NCBI GenBank assembly: GCA_916610825.1
Contig: OU744446.1
Coordinates: forward strand, 29,030,445-29,094,444
Direction of reading: 5' to 3'
DNA from: Haliclystus octoradiatus
Lineage: Eukaryota; Cnidaria; Staurozoa; Stauromedusae; Haliclystidae
DNA length: 64,000 nt
The position numbers were made by a program, and so were the translations under genes. Below, one piece after another: positions 42,612-53,447 of this stretch (its first letter is position 1; every line of letters begins with the position of its first letter). The notes beneath the pieces were generated by a model, which saw only the letters and a program-made list of their open reading frames with translations, was not told the DNA's origin and searched no databases.

Positions 42612-43757
42612 TTACAGATACCATGGTGATATGTACTTTATTCCTGAGAAGACACTTTTAACCTTGGTAGTTGTCAGTTGAGTTAGAACTGTCACGAGTA
42701 ATATAACAACTTTCAACGTTGGTGATGAATTTTAGCTTGGATTTAGCATTTACCTCTGAAAATATCACAGAGCCAGCTGGTGAAATATTGGTAGACGTTG
42801 TGTTTTATGAATTGTGCCCTTACCATTGCCAGCATCATCCATCCTCGCACCCTCCCTAGGAGAGGTGGCAAGGCGGTTTGACCAATATGGATGTGGTTGG
42901 TAGATGGTAGCAACTAGCCAGCTCACCTCAGCAGCCAGTCTGCATTACTCGCGGCGAAATTTCGCCGCCGGATATAGTCAGGCCTGCCACTGCGGCACTG
43001 GCAGGCCAGCAGCCCGACATCCTTCACTCTCCGTATATAAATTGAGAAAAACATATAACATGACCGTGATTGAATTGAATCGCGCAATTGCTTACCTAAG
43101 AATGTGAAATACTGCGAGTGGTTTATATTTCAAACTCAATCATACTGTTGCTTCTCCTGAATTTTGGAAATAGAAAGTTGGAACTTTCACTGACCTCAAC
43201 CAGCCATCATGTTTCTATGTTCAACTTCAAAAACAAATCGCAGATCTTTCCCAGGTCTCTTGTGCAGCATTGTACAGAAGTCAGAAAAAACGCCGATTAC
43301 GGAGCACAGCAACGGAGCTTTCTCAAATTGTTGACGAAAGTACTTCAAATCACAATAAGATTAAATTTAATGTGAATTACCTGCCAAGTAGGTATACAGT
43401 CGAATATATAGCAAAACATGAATAGATATTGAGAAAGTGTATCTGAAATTCTGAATTGTTGTATCAAGCAGTTTTTACCGCAAAAAGTTGTGTCATTGGG
43501 GGAGAACCCATAATCGCTGGCATGACTACCACCATTGTCTCTTTCAGTAGAACACGTGATAGCTTGAGATCTCTCACTTGTAATTGGGTAATCAAACAAT
43601 AGGTACGTTTGGTGGAGAATTTCGGATGAGAAATTTCATTACTTTTATTATGAAAAATAATATTCATGCAGACTTTGAGGACAAGAACACATAATTGTTT
43701 CCATGTAACGTCAGTTACGGGATTACTTTGCTGACAGAACATTTCTAGCAATTTCAT
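42612..43757 (-). CDS. Unrecognised 165-aa protein, six exons, head-to-head with the transporter
   Basis: I do not recognise this gene. Exons on the minus strand: 43757-43643, 43442-43381, 43342-43201, 43111-43096, 42818-42754, 42709-42612. All junctions are GT-AG with matching phases, and the total is 498 nt ending in TAA. The protein starts MKLLEMFCQQ and is rich in Leu, Phe and Cys. It contains SQYLFMFCYIFDCIPTWQ and APLLCSVIGVFSDFC, so it is probably all-helical, perhaps HEAT/ARM-like. Odd features are a 16-nt exon 4, introns of only 38 and 44 nt, and a weak GTTGAG donor on exon 3. Exons 1-3 read most convincingly. The final exon (VVILLVTVLTQLTTTK...) is the least certain, so the true protein could be longer. 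Its start codon is 9 bp from the transporter's. Confidence 0.55.
42941..43005. repeat. GC-rich palindrome pair in an intron
   Basis: A perfect 18-bp palindrome GCGGCGAAATTTCGCCGC is followed within 20 bp by a hairpin GGCCTGCCA ... TGGCAGGCC. Both lie in intron 4 of the unrecognised gene, upstream of SLC29. Confidence 0.75.
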
Positions 43758-43766
43758 ATCCTAAAA
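43758..43766. promoter_or_regulatory. Gap between two divergent start codons
   Basis: Only these 9 bases separate the minus-strand ATG of the unrecognised gene (43757-43755) from the plus-strand ATG of the SLC29 gene (43767-43769). If both starts are right, each 5' UTR must overlap the other gene's first exon, or start in an upstream non-coding exon. No TATA box is evident between them. The regulatory reading is inference. Confidence 0.35.
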
Positions 43767-46700
43767 ATGGCAGGTAATGTATATGTATATTGAATAATAA
43801 AAAAATATATGCTGTAGTTATATACATCGCTAAAAAGCCTAAAAGGTGTGTTTTAATTAAGTAATGTATATAAAAATTCATTGCCTATTACAGATGCTCA
43901 CAAATTAAAACCAAGATCTTCCTCGCATCATTTGTCTAGTGCTAGTATAGCCACTGGAGTTGCTGTGAATTATACAGAAAGTTCGTTTTGGAATAAGCAA
44001 TCATTCAGTCGCAATTTAATCCGAAAGCATCAGACATATGTGCCGGAATCATCTGAAGATGTGGTGAATTTTATCGATCCCAACAATGGTCATCTTCAAA
44101 CATGTAAACTGGCTTCAGAATCACCTCAGGACAAGTAAGCGGATGCATTTTAGCACATCAACTATGTTTTTATTTTACATTTTTGATGGGAAAAGTTTGT
44201 TGCTATGCTTTTAAACAAGAGAAACAGCTGTTCTTTGCAATACTTTTATATTATTTTTCTATGAATGTCTTTTTGAACTGTGACTGTTTTGCTCTTTGTA
44301 AACGTCGTGAGAATGGATTTGTCCATGTGGACAAATGAGACCATGAACCCTACTTTCTATATTTCTCATAGAGATTATCTTACATGCCTCCACAAATAGT
44401 AACATTTAGCAATAAGAAAGGATTCTACTTTGACCTGACTGCGTGTGATCCGTTTGGGTTATCCATAGGGGTTATCGTATATTCATCTTGGGCGGCTCTC
44501 TGCAAGCAAGTCTATTTTTGAAACTTATAATTTTGTCAATGTACACTGTGTACTATCTCCATGGGTTTCACGGAGTGGTTAATCTTTCACAGCTGTTTTA
44601 CATGCACTGATTACGCAATGAAAATTCAACCGCTATATGTAGATTGTTGGCCTATTCATTCATTCACCACAAACTAACTGCTGTATATCAATTTCGGTAC
44701 CGTTTTATGGATAATTGATCAATGCAATGGTTTAGAGTCAAGTTTCATTCATGATCCGCCAAAAAAAATCCAAATCCGATCTGGATTAGCTTTGGAATGA
44801 TCCTCACTATTCCAGATATCCGATTAGATGTGGATTTAGGGTTGATTATAAATCAAACTACCAGTATTTCTCATATTCTACTTCACATCAACTTTTTGCC
44901 TTTCATGTAACCTTATATAATACAGTAGTTGTAAATTATCTATCCAGGACTTGACATTAATATCCTGATGCTGTTTTCATTCACAGATTCAACCTTGCTT
45001 ACATTATTTTTTATTTGCTTGGATTTGGTACCCTTCTACCATGGAATTTCTTTATAACAGCGAATATGGTAATTTATAATCATGTCTAAATGCAATATTT
45101 GAATCAGATAATTCAATTGACAATAATTAATTCAATTTTCTTTTTAGTATTTCGGAGAACGATTTAAGAATTCTGATTTCGTTGAATCATTTCAAAATTA
45201 TTTCTCAGTGGCTGCTATGGCACCAAATGTATCAACAATGTTCATGAACATAGTCATTCTCAGCAGGTAAATAATGACTTAATTAATAGCTTATACAGTT
45301 CCTTATAAATTTTTGCTAAATTTTTAATAATGATTTGCTTGTAATTGATTTAAATATATGTTAAGTACTGTAAAAAGTAAGTATGTGTGAATATGTGTGA
45401 AATATAGTTTCACATCAATCCGCTTTTGATTAGTTCCTAGAATTCTTCTTACACTATGAATGTAATCCAAACAATTTGCAACACTTTTAATTATGAGAAA
45501 ACAGTGTTCATTATTTAGGTAGCAAATGTTAGGCTACATTCCTTTTCAACATAAACACACCACCATCTCCTGCAGTCAAGTTGTGCATTGTGTCATCACA
45601 TAAGTGAATGTATGTCACAAACATAATAATTTTATTGGTAGAAATCGATCAATAGAGCCCCAATGAAAAACAGTTCAGGGGTTCATGAACAGTTCATGAA
45701 CGTTAAATGGCTCCAATGGCTTAAATGCAGAGCCATCTATTTACAAATAAATATTTACAAATTGTAAATAGATGGCTCTGCTTAAATGGCTTCACTGTTC
45801 ATGGACTGTTCATGAACTCCTAAACTATTTTCCCAGGGGAGTGCTCGATGCAGGTATGCAGAGCAGCATATGAATAGAGCAAAGATTAAAGGGTTACCAC
45901 ATACTTGCCATGTTTGTATTCATATTTACTAAACGAGAAAATGTTGGGAGACACGAGTGAAGCTTAGATTGCCGAGTGTCTCCCAACACTTTCGAGTTTA
46001 GTAAATATGAATACAAACATGTGCAAGCATGTGGTAGCCCTTTTCTAAAATAAAACAAATGTCGGAATCTCATTTGACGGCGAATTTTCAATTCATGAAT
46101 TCACAATTTAAAATTCAATTTCAATTCATAAACCAAGCATGAAGAGAATCCCACAACAAGATATATTTTGTCGAATAAAGAAAGACATATCCAAGAACGT
46201 CTGTAATATAAGTGGTACAATAGTTCTTTAGCAAATTAATGCAGTAATTGTCATTTAAATTTTAGGTTTACCTTGAAACAGCGTAGCCTATAATTATCTT
46301 TCATTCTGTGTTTTTATTTTGCATGTTACACGACCAATAACTCATTTACCATGCTCTTCAATAAATAAAAACATCTTGAGCTAAATGTCATTTTGTAAAT
46401 CGTAGCCATTATTGAGATATTTATTGGATTGTTATCAAAAAGTTATAAATTCTGTATTTTATCACAGATAAAACTTTTTGAAGCTTGCGGTTTTTCCCGG
46501 TTTTCGTAGCCATGTTTTACCCTAGGATTTCATGCACGCTCTTTCGATTGAAACCTGAGTAACGGAGAGAACGTCTTATCTTTGAATTTATTCCTATGTC
46601 ATAAACATATACAGTAAAACCTGTTATAACGGTCATCTCTATACAGCAGCCACCTGTCTATAGTGGTCACTCTTAGTATGTCTAAAATAGCAATTTTTAT

Positions 46701-49700
46701 TGAATCGAACCTGTATATAAAGGCCACCTGCCTATAATGGTCAATTTTTCTACCTCTAATAGCTGGCTGTTATATATAAACAGGTTGCACTGTACAGTTA
46801 AAATTCCGTTTTCATTTTCAGAATAAATCGTAACACCAGAATGATAATCAGTCTGGTAATAATGTTCTTAATGTTTGCATTTACAACAACACTTGTTCTT
46901 GTGGATAGTAGAGAATGTAAGTAAATCAGCTGTGTGCATTTAAAATGTTTATTCCAATTAATTAATGAGATGATGTTTATGTGATTTTGCCTTTCTTTAA
47001 AGGGACTTCAACGTTCTTCTTTTTGACAATCGGAACAATTGTGATAATAAATAGTAAGTATGCATTGTTTTAAACATCTTCAGTCTTGTGTAAACATATG
47101 TAATGAAACCCTCACAGGAAACATTCTGTAAAATAAGCAGTTCTGGAACACTGAACAGTTCATGAGCTTAAATTTTTCATTTCCGCATTTTTTAGGTATA
47201 GTTCAAGACCGGCACACAGCAAGTAAACCAAACTTCTGTGAAATTAGTTCATGAACGATGTGAAATGAAAACACTTATCATGGACTTTTTATTAAAGTTC
47301 ATAAGAAATGTGTCACTTTATGAAGTTTATGCTCATGAATTCTACTGAAAAATTATTTTTCAAATGAAAAATTGACTATGTAAGATTATTATTAATTAAC
47401 TAACAAAATTGATTGGTAAAAATTTGAAGCCAATTCGATAAGAAATTAAGTAGGAATCCTGGAACCATAAATTCCGAAAGGTTAGAGCAAATCCAGAAGA
47501 AAATCAATATTTTTAATAATTTATAGGTCAAACATCAACAAGAAAATTCAGAAGAAAATGTTGAAATGCCTCTAGGATTCCAGAAGGCTAAACCTTTTAA
47601 AAATGTTTTAAAATGATCATTATGGGAATTCCCTGATTGCTTTATAGCAAATGATGATAGCCTGAAGATCAATTCTGATGAGTGACTAAATATCATAACT
47701 ATGCCAATGTTTTTTTTTTAATTTAAAAGCTTCAAGTGGAATGCTGCAAGGCAGTCTATTTGGATTAGCTGGAATGTTTCCAATACAATACACACAAGCA
47801 ATAATGGGAGGACAGGTGAGTTGTAAATTAATCTTCGTTGTTAAAAATCTCATACAAATACTCTATATAGATTAATACCGATTAAATAATAGCATATTTA
47901 CATCTGAAAATAACACTTTTCACCTAATCACAATCAATGAACCCCATTTGTTGCTGTGACAACTTCTTGTTTCTTTTGCTCTTTCTATTAAAATCCAGTA
48001 AAAGAGGGGTGATTCTCTGTAATAAAATATACCAAAGATGATATTTTGGCACCCAAAGATAATATTTTAGCACCCATAATAGATGCGTATTCACAATATT
48101 TACTTTCCAAAGATTTATTGTCTTTTAAACGGAATCATTCATGGATGCTCAGAGATATCATTTTATTTTTCTTAAATTCAAAGCAATAAATAATAATAAT
48201 AATATCTCAAAAAATAAAAACCAAAACATTAAATTGATATTTTTAAGATTTTCTTAGATTATTTTACAGTAGTTACATAACACAGCCAACATTGCTATCT
48301 AAAGTGCTCAGAACGCTTGGAAAATAGAGTCATGACTAATTAAAATGTAGACCGTAAATATCTCATAATTTCTTCTAGGGCTTTGGTGGTCTTTTTGCAG
48401 CAGTTACAAGCATCATTGCTTTATCAGGTGACATATTTAACTACATATCAATCATTGTGACATGTCAATTATGTAGGGCATTTGTACCAGTGATATTTAT
48501 TATTTCTTTTCAGCGCATGGGAATCTGACCCACAGTTCATTTGGTTATTTCTTTTGTGCATCATTTGTACTTCTTGTCTGCATTGCAGGATTCTTTGGTT
48601 TGTTGAAATTGGTAAGCTAAGGATAAATCAAGGATGTATTTACAGAAAAAACCTGTGTATATAATAATTACAGCCAATTACGATACATTGATAAGCTGAC
48701 CACTGTAGACAGTTGACCGTTATCCACAGGGTTTATTGAATAGAATGTTTTTCAGATCTTACTGAAGTTACCTTTCAATATAGGTGGCCACTATATAGAG
48801 GTGGTTGTTAAACCAGGTTTGACTGTATATCAGTAAGTCAATTGTTTTACTTATCTTTGGATGACAATACAACCCTCAAATTCCTTTGTATGGCAGCGAA
48901 GAATTGAAATCAGCTATATATATACCTTTGTATCATCCAAGTTATATGATTTAGGCATGAGAGTCAATTTCAGTCAAAAGAGAGGAAATTGCGATTAACA
49001 CTGTTAAACAATGGCAAAACAAACATTTCAGGTGAATGGGTTCTAGAGCTGATAGCAAAAGGGAAAATTAGCTTTTACGAGGAACGCTCTCATGTCTGAT
49101 AATTTAATATATCAATATGCCAAATGCACATATTTAAGTATAAAAAATATTGTATGACAAGAGAGTCCAAATTAAAGAAAGGAAATCTTTAATAAGCTAC
49201 AAATGTAAAGATAATAATAACTTAAAGGAAAAGCTGAACTCTTTACCTGCAGATTGGTTATCTTATTGTAATACATTTATACTTTCAGAAATATGTCTCA
49301 TCTGTTATGAAAGGAAAATCATTTCAATGTAGCTGTAAATGTGGTAAATACCAGACATAGATAAACTGCAATTGCTTGCTTAAATCTGCTGAACACAGAA
49401 AGAAGTATAGTTCAGATGGGAGAGCAATCAGACTTAAGATCTGATCATAGTTGATTGACTGATTGACTGTGGTTCAAATTTCTTGAAGGTCAATTAAGCC
49501 TTGACTTCATCTAATAACATCAAAGCATTATTGCGCATTGACAAGCAATACAAATTTGCCATGACATCATTTGAAATTGATCTGCAGTGTTGCGGCTGAG
49601 ATCAATAAAGAGCATTTACAATCGTTGCTCTTGGAGAAAAGAGCTGCTCCTCTAGAAATAGAAGAGTGGTACGGGCGCCTTCTGTATGACGATACTGTCT

Positions 49701-52700
49701 CAAATACTATACTATGGACACAAAACATTCTTTGTGCTAACAAGTTTCTGACCAATCAAGCTTTATATTCATGTTACATAATCCAAATCATTTTATATCA
49801 CTTATATAACCTACATGCCAACAATTATTATATAATTGCAATGGTCATGATATCATAACTGGTGTTGTTTATTGATTTACAGACGAAGACTCAATGCTTG
49901 ATTTTATAAATGAAGATGCAATTATCTATAATAATGATAATAATAATATGAAATCAGACAATCCACCGAAGAAAATGACATGGGCTTTGGCAAAACAGGT
50001 AAATAATGGAACAAAAGAATATGGGTATAAATGTTAAGTATCCTTGTCAGCTACAGACTACTTCCAATGAAAATTCTCTTTTCCTGGTCGGTTCCTCCTT
50101 TCTTATCATCTCCAAAACAAAGAAAAAATCAATGCTTTAATATAATTCCCTCTAATTTGACTGAACTTGATGACTAACAGCTATCTACAACTTCTAATTC
50201 ATATTGCCCAAAGTTTCTATACACCATCGAAGTAAACCATAATATGCAGGCGCAAAATCACCATGGTGGGCAATAATTCCAATCTCGTAGCTGACCATGT
50301 TTAAACATATTATGTATACAGTACGGATGGATCATACATTTAACTTTTGTCATCTGTTCAGATATTCCCAATGGCATTGTCAGTGAACTTGGTTTTCTTT
50401 GTGACACTTGCTGCTTTCCCAGCGTTGACAGCACGGATTCAATCAGTTGGTAAAGAAGGCACTGCTTGGAAAGGTGAGAATGAGATAGTTATGAGACATG
50501 AGATTGTTCAGACTTTTGGCGGATTTCAGACTATTTGAGCCTTGTGAAACTCTAGTTATTGATTTTTGCCATTGGAATTGATTGCAGTTTATCAAAATAT
50601 CCTAGATTTCAGACTATTTTTAATATTTGAATTCTCATGTTTGAGTTATTGCAAATTATGTTTTTCATATTTTTATTTCAGGAAAATTATGAACTAATTT
50701 TTCCAAACAAAACATAATATTTACAGAGTGGTTACCTTTCCTTGTCATCTCTTTCAAGATGAATTTAAGACCAAAAGAAATATTACTAGTCCAAGTACAC
50801 AATGACATGATATTCAGCATCAACATTTTTAATTAAAAATTCCTTTTCAATTATAATTTCTAGACAAATACTTCACACCAGTATCGTGCTTTCTGTTGTT
50901 TAATCTTGGTGATTTCATTGGAAGGACACTGGCAGCACCACTTCGCAAGGTAAATGCTAACAAAATATTGAGTTAAATAATAAATACAGTAGATAGTTAA
51001 ATCCTAGAACGGTTTATTAAAAAAAATTACAATGAGATGTATATAGACTATATAGATATTGTTTTATTCCGATATAAATTATGAGCTGCAATGCAAAATT
51101 CAGTACCGGTATAACTTTGAGTCAGAGATAGCCAACATTAATCCAAGGAAAAAAACAGAAAATGATCAACTTTCTTCTCAATTTGCTATGATCAACTCCA
51201 ACTCTTAGGCGTATACATTTACAGTAGTATTCTAATCCTTGTTGAGGGCTTTCGCTGAGAAGCTTACTGAATTGAGTTGATTAAAATGATGAGAAATTGT
51301 AAAGTTAGTACAATCCATGGTATAACGTTGCATAGAAATATAATATGCTTAGCGGTCAATTTATATCATATGATTCTCCTGTCTATTTCTTTTTTTCTTC
51401 ACAGCCTGGACCAAAGGGACCTTGGCTTTTACTGTTGTGTATTTCACGTATTGGATTCTTCCCATTGTTTGCATATTGCAATGTACAACCAAGAACAAGT
51501 GATGTTGTATTCAACCATGATGCTTACCCAATTATATTCATGCTGCTTTTCTCTATTTCAAGCGGTTACTTGGGCAGCCTGACAATGATGTACGGTCCAA
51601 AGTAAGTAGATTGTGAAAGCATGAAGTGCACCAAAAAGAAGACTTTTGCTCACGAAAAATAAGTAGATTTCGCAAATGGGTACTCTTTATTGATTGTTGT
51701 TGTTTTCGTTGCTTTATTCGTCAATAGTTTAAAACTTGACAGGCGAATACAGGGAAAACCGAAGGCTCCCACTTACGTACCGCCCTTCAATCAATATACA
51801 TGTGAAACATAATTTGTTTTATGATTGAATTTAAACTAAGAATTAATTAGAATATACTAAACAGTAGTTTGACAGATCTTCATTATTTAATTTATTTTTG
51901 AAAGTTTGTAAATTCTTTCAAATTTACGTAACATCATTTGAAAGTTTTGAAAAGGACTCTGTCTCAAACAAATTAATTTTACTTAATTTAATCAGACTTA
52001 AACCATGTTTTCTGTATTCATACATGTATTACTGTTACCCCAGCGAAAAACAGTTCAGGAGTTCATGAACAGTTCATGAACTCCTGAACTGTTTTTCGAA
52101 AGGGTGCATGTACAACTTGGATTTACAGTGTAGCCTACTTGGATACAAATGTGTTAAAATTAAATCTGGTTTTGAAACTCCTCAATTTATTTAATAGTGA
52201 AATACTTGTTAAACAGTTAAATGCAATGCAAAAAGACTTGACGTGAGTGAATTGCGTATCATTTTATAATGTATATACAATTATGCATGTAACCTGTCTT
52301 TGCGTAATGACGACTAGAAAATGTGAAAAGAATTGTCTGGCAAAAGGTTTAGCCTTCCTGAATCATGAAACACTTTCAACATTTTCTTCTGAATTTTTTG
52401 TTGAGATCTCTCCTCTAAGTCAGAAAATGATCAATTTTTTTCTGAATTTGCTCTTGGCCATCAGGGATCTAGGATTCAAGTCCTATTCCCACTTTTGTCG
52501 GACCCTGGCGGAAAGGTCAATACAGCTTTAGAATCGACCAGTGTTTAATCAAGAGAATGGCTTGATTTCGTATTGACGATTAATATATGTATTTTTACTT
52601 CAACAGGGCAGTGCATCCATCTCAAGCAGAAATAGCCGGTATTACAATGGCATTCTCATTAGCACTTGGGCTTGCATTTGGTGCTGCTTTCTCATTCGTT

Positions 52701-52718
52701 CTAACAGGGTTCTTATAA
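43767..52718 (+). CDS. SLC29A: Equilibrative nucleoside transporter (SLC29/ENT family), 15 exons, 501 aa
   Basis: Family members move nucleosides by facilitated diffusion across plasma or lysosomal membranes. Exons: 43767-43773, 43894-44134, 44987-45068, 45148-45266, 46822-46916, 47003-47053, 47730-47815, 48379-48427, 48514-48611, 49289-49343, 49883-49998, 50362-50473, 50864-50949, 51405-51601, 52607-52718. The total of 1506 nt gives 501 codons plus TAA, with every phase consistent. The N-terminus is an 83-residue Ser-rich hydrophilic tail. TM1 carries LLPWNFFITA, and the TM5 region SLFGLAG (about 207-213). A 57-residue polar loop (277-333) separates TM6 from TM7. TM8 has FLLFNLGDFIGR, with D387 and R391 matching the conserved charged pair of human ENT1. 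The C-terminus is GYLGSLTMMYGPK then AEIAGITMAFSLALGLAFGA. The long N-tail recalls ENT3, but I see no clear dileucine signal, so the subtype is open. Confidence 0.95.
45655..45836. repeat. GTTCATGAAC-family element carrying the 53-bp hAT MITE
   Basis: CCCCAATGAAAAACAGTTCA to CCTAAACTATTTTCCCAGGGG. The centre TTAAATGGCTCCAATGGC is interrupted by the hAT insertion at 45728-45780. It lies in SLC29 intron 4. Confidence 0.75.
45728..45780. mobile_element. Minimal 53-bp hAT MITE with perfect 8-bp TSD
   Basis: Two 19-bp perfect inverted ends (CAGAGCCATCTATTTACAA) enclose only about 15 bp. It is flanked by identical 8-bp repeats CTTAAATG (45720-45727, 45781-45788). It sits inside a GTTCATGAAC-family repeat and so postdates it. 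The same ends occur on the 282-bp element at 60558. Confidence 0.88.
45888..46043. repeat. Foldback element, 65-bp arms
   Basis: Nearly perfect arms (AAAGGGTTACCACATACTTG ... TTTGTATTCATATTTACTAA ... TTGGGAGACAC) face each other across about 20 bp. The transcript could form a long hairpin. A single arm recurs at 3735-3789. Confidence 0.8.
46194..46556 (+). repeat. Unclassified interspersed repeat, copy 2
   Basis: Same orientation as 12257-12565, with about 55 extra bases in the first third. It ends 55 bp before the Tigger-like MITE at 46612. Confidence 0.7.
46612..46792 (+). mobile_element. Tigger-like MITE, 181 bp
   Basis: Full-length with TA flanks. A few extra bases lie near the right end. 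It ends 29 bp upstream of SLC29 exon 5 (46822). Confidence 0.8.
47108..47340. repeat. GTTCATGAAC-family block, strongly decayed
   Basis: Scattered TTCATGAAC-like words begin 55 bp after SLC29 exon 6. The ends are unclear. Confidence 0.4.
47450..47605. repeat. hAT MITE copy (CAGGGTC family), ends missing
   Basis: The internal region matches the 28.2-kb copy almost base for base (AGAGCAAATCCAGAAGAAAAT, then TTGAAATGCCTCTAGGATTCC). Terminal CAGGGTCC sequences are lost. It lies in SLC29 intron 6. Confidence 0.7.
48643..48825 (-). mobile_element. Tigger-like MITE, 183 bp
   Basis: CAGAAAAAACCTGTGTATAT at the left end and AGGTTTGACTG at the right, TA on both sides. It is more diverged inside than the 177-bp copies. 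It starts 31 bp after SLC29 exon 9. Confidence 0.75.
49558..49705 (+). repeat. Coding-like interspersed repeat, copy 2
   Basis: It matches 32903-33050. The plus strand is open here and reads CSVAAEINKEHLQSLLLEKR followed by APLEIEEWYGRLLYDDTVS, protein-like in composition. I do not recognise the family. It may be a dispersed exon or transposon fragment. Confidence 0.55.
52040..52105. repeat. Shortest GTTCATGAAC-family element, 66 bp palindrome
   Basis: CCCAGCGAAAAACAGTTCAG, two GTTCATGAAC units, then CTGAACTGTTTTTCGAAAGGG. It is almost entirely two terminal arms, and is the right-most copy in the window. Confidence 0.75.
52331..52507. repeat. hAT MITE copy (CAGGGTC family)
   Basis: The right end, CTTTTGTCGGACCCTG, is intact. 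The left end, GTCTGGCAAAAGGTTTAGCC, is partly decayed. It lies in the last SLC29 intron. Confidence 0.75.
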
Positions 52719-53447
52719 CAGGGACATCAACAGCAATCCAGAAAAGGTTGGCCCATTATTTACATAAAATGAGAGAAATGGTTCGATTGGCACATTTCAT
52801 GCTTGTGGATAGCAAAAACAAATACCTTCTAGGTATAATAAAATGCTGTCATTTGTTATGTACAGTTCTATCCAACTCTTTGCTTAAGCTATTATTATCT
52901 AATGAAGCGATTTATTAATAAGACCCCATATAAATGCAGGAATTCTATTTCTCAAAATGGATAACATTGGGTAACATTCCTTCAATGAATAACTTTCATG
53001 TCAACAAAATCACCCTTTTTGCAACCACCTCAAGCAGAAATAGCCAATGTTAATGTTCACAAAAATAATAATAATATATTAATATTCATGTTATACTTAG
53101 TTGATACGAAAATCTGTTAAGAATTAGCTTCTGTTTAAAAAAATTCATCTAATGTTTGACAATATTTAGAGCTTCGAAAGTTTGCAATCTTTCATTAATT
53201 AGACATTCAAAATGCACATATACATACACACATACGGTAATAAGATAATATATATAAGCTAATAATATATCATATAAAATTATTAAGGAAAGATTTATAT
53301 ATATATACAATTGAAGATAATTTAGTATTTGAATGAATTTCAACTATTTTAAGAAGCGTGTTTGTTTTCTTGTTGTTCTATTAACGGTTAGTTGCAATAT
53401 TTACTTACACAGTTACCTGATTGCTTTGTTTGTTTGTTGGCATCTTA
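52719..53447. other. Convergent intergenic region SLC29 - TTC1
   Basis: This is the 729-bp gap between the SLC29 stop and the TTC1 stop, which converge. It holds the candidate SLC29 polyA signal and AT-rich runs (about 53215-53310). No repeat of the families described elsewhere is recognisable. Confidence 0.6.
52837..52842 (+). terminator. Candidate polyadenylation signal of the SLC29 gene
   Basis: AATAAA lies 119 bp after the stop codon, followed by T/G-rich sequence. It is the first canonical signal after the coding region. It fits by position only. Confidence 0.4.
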
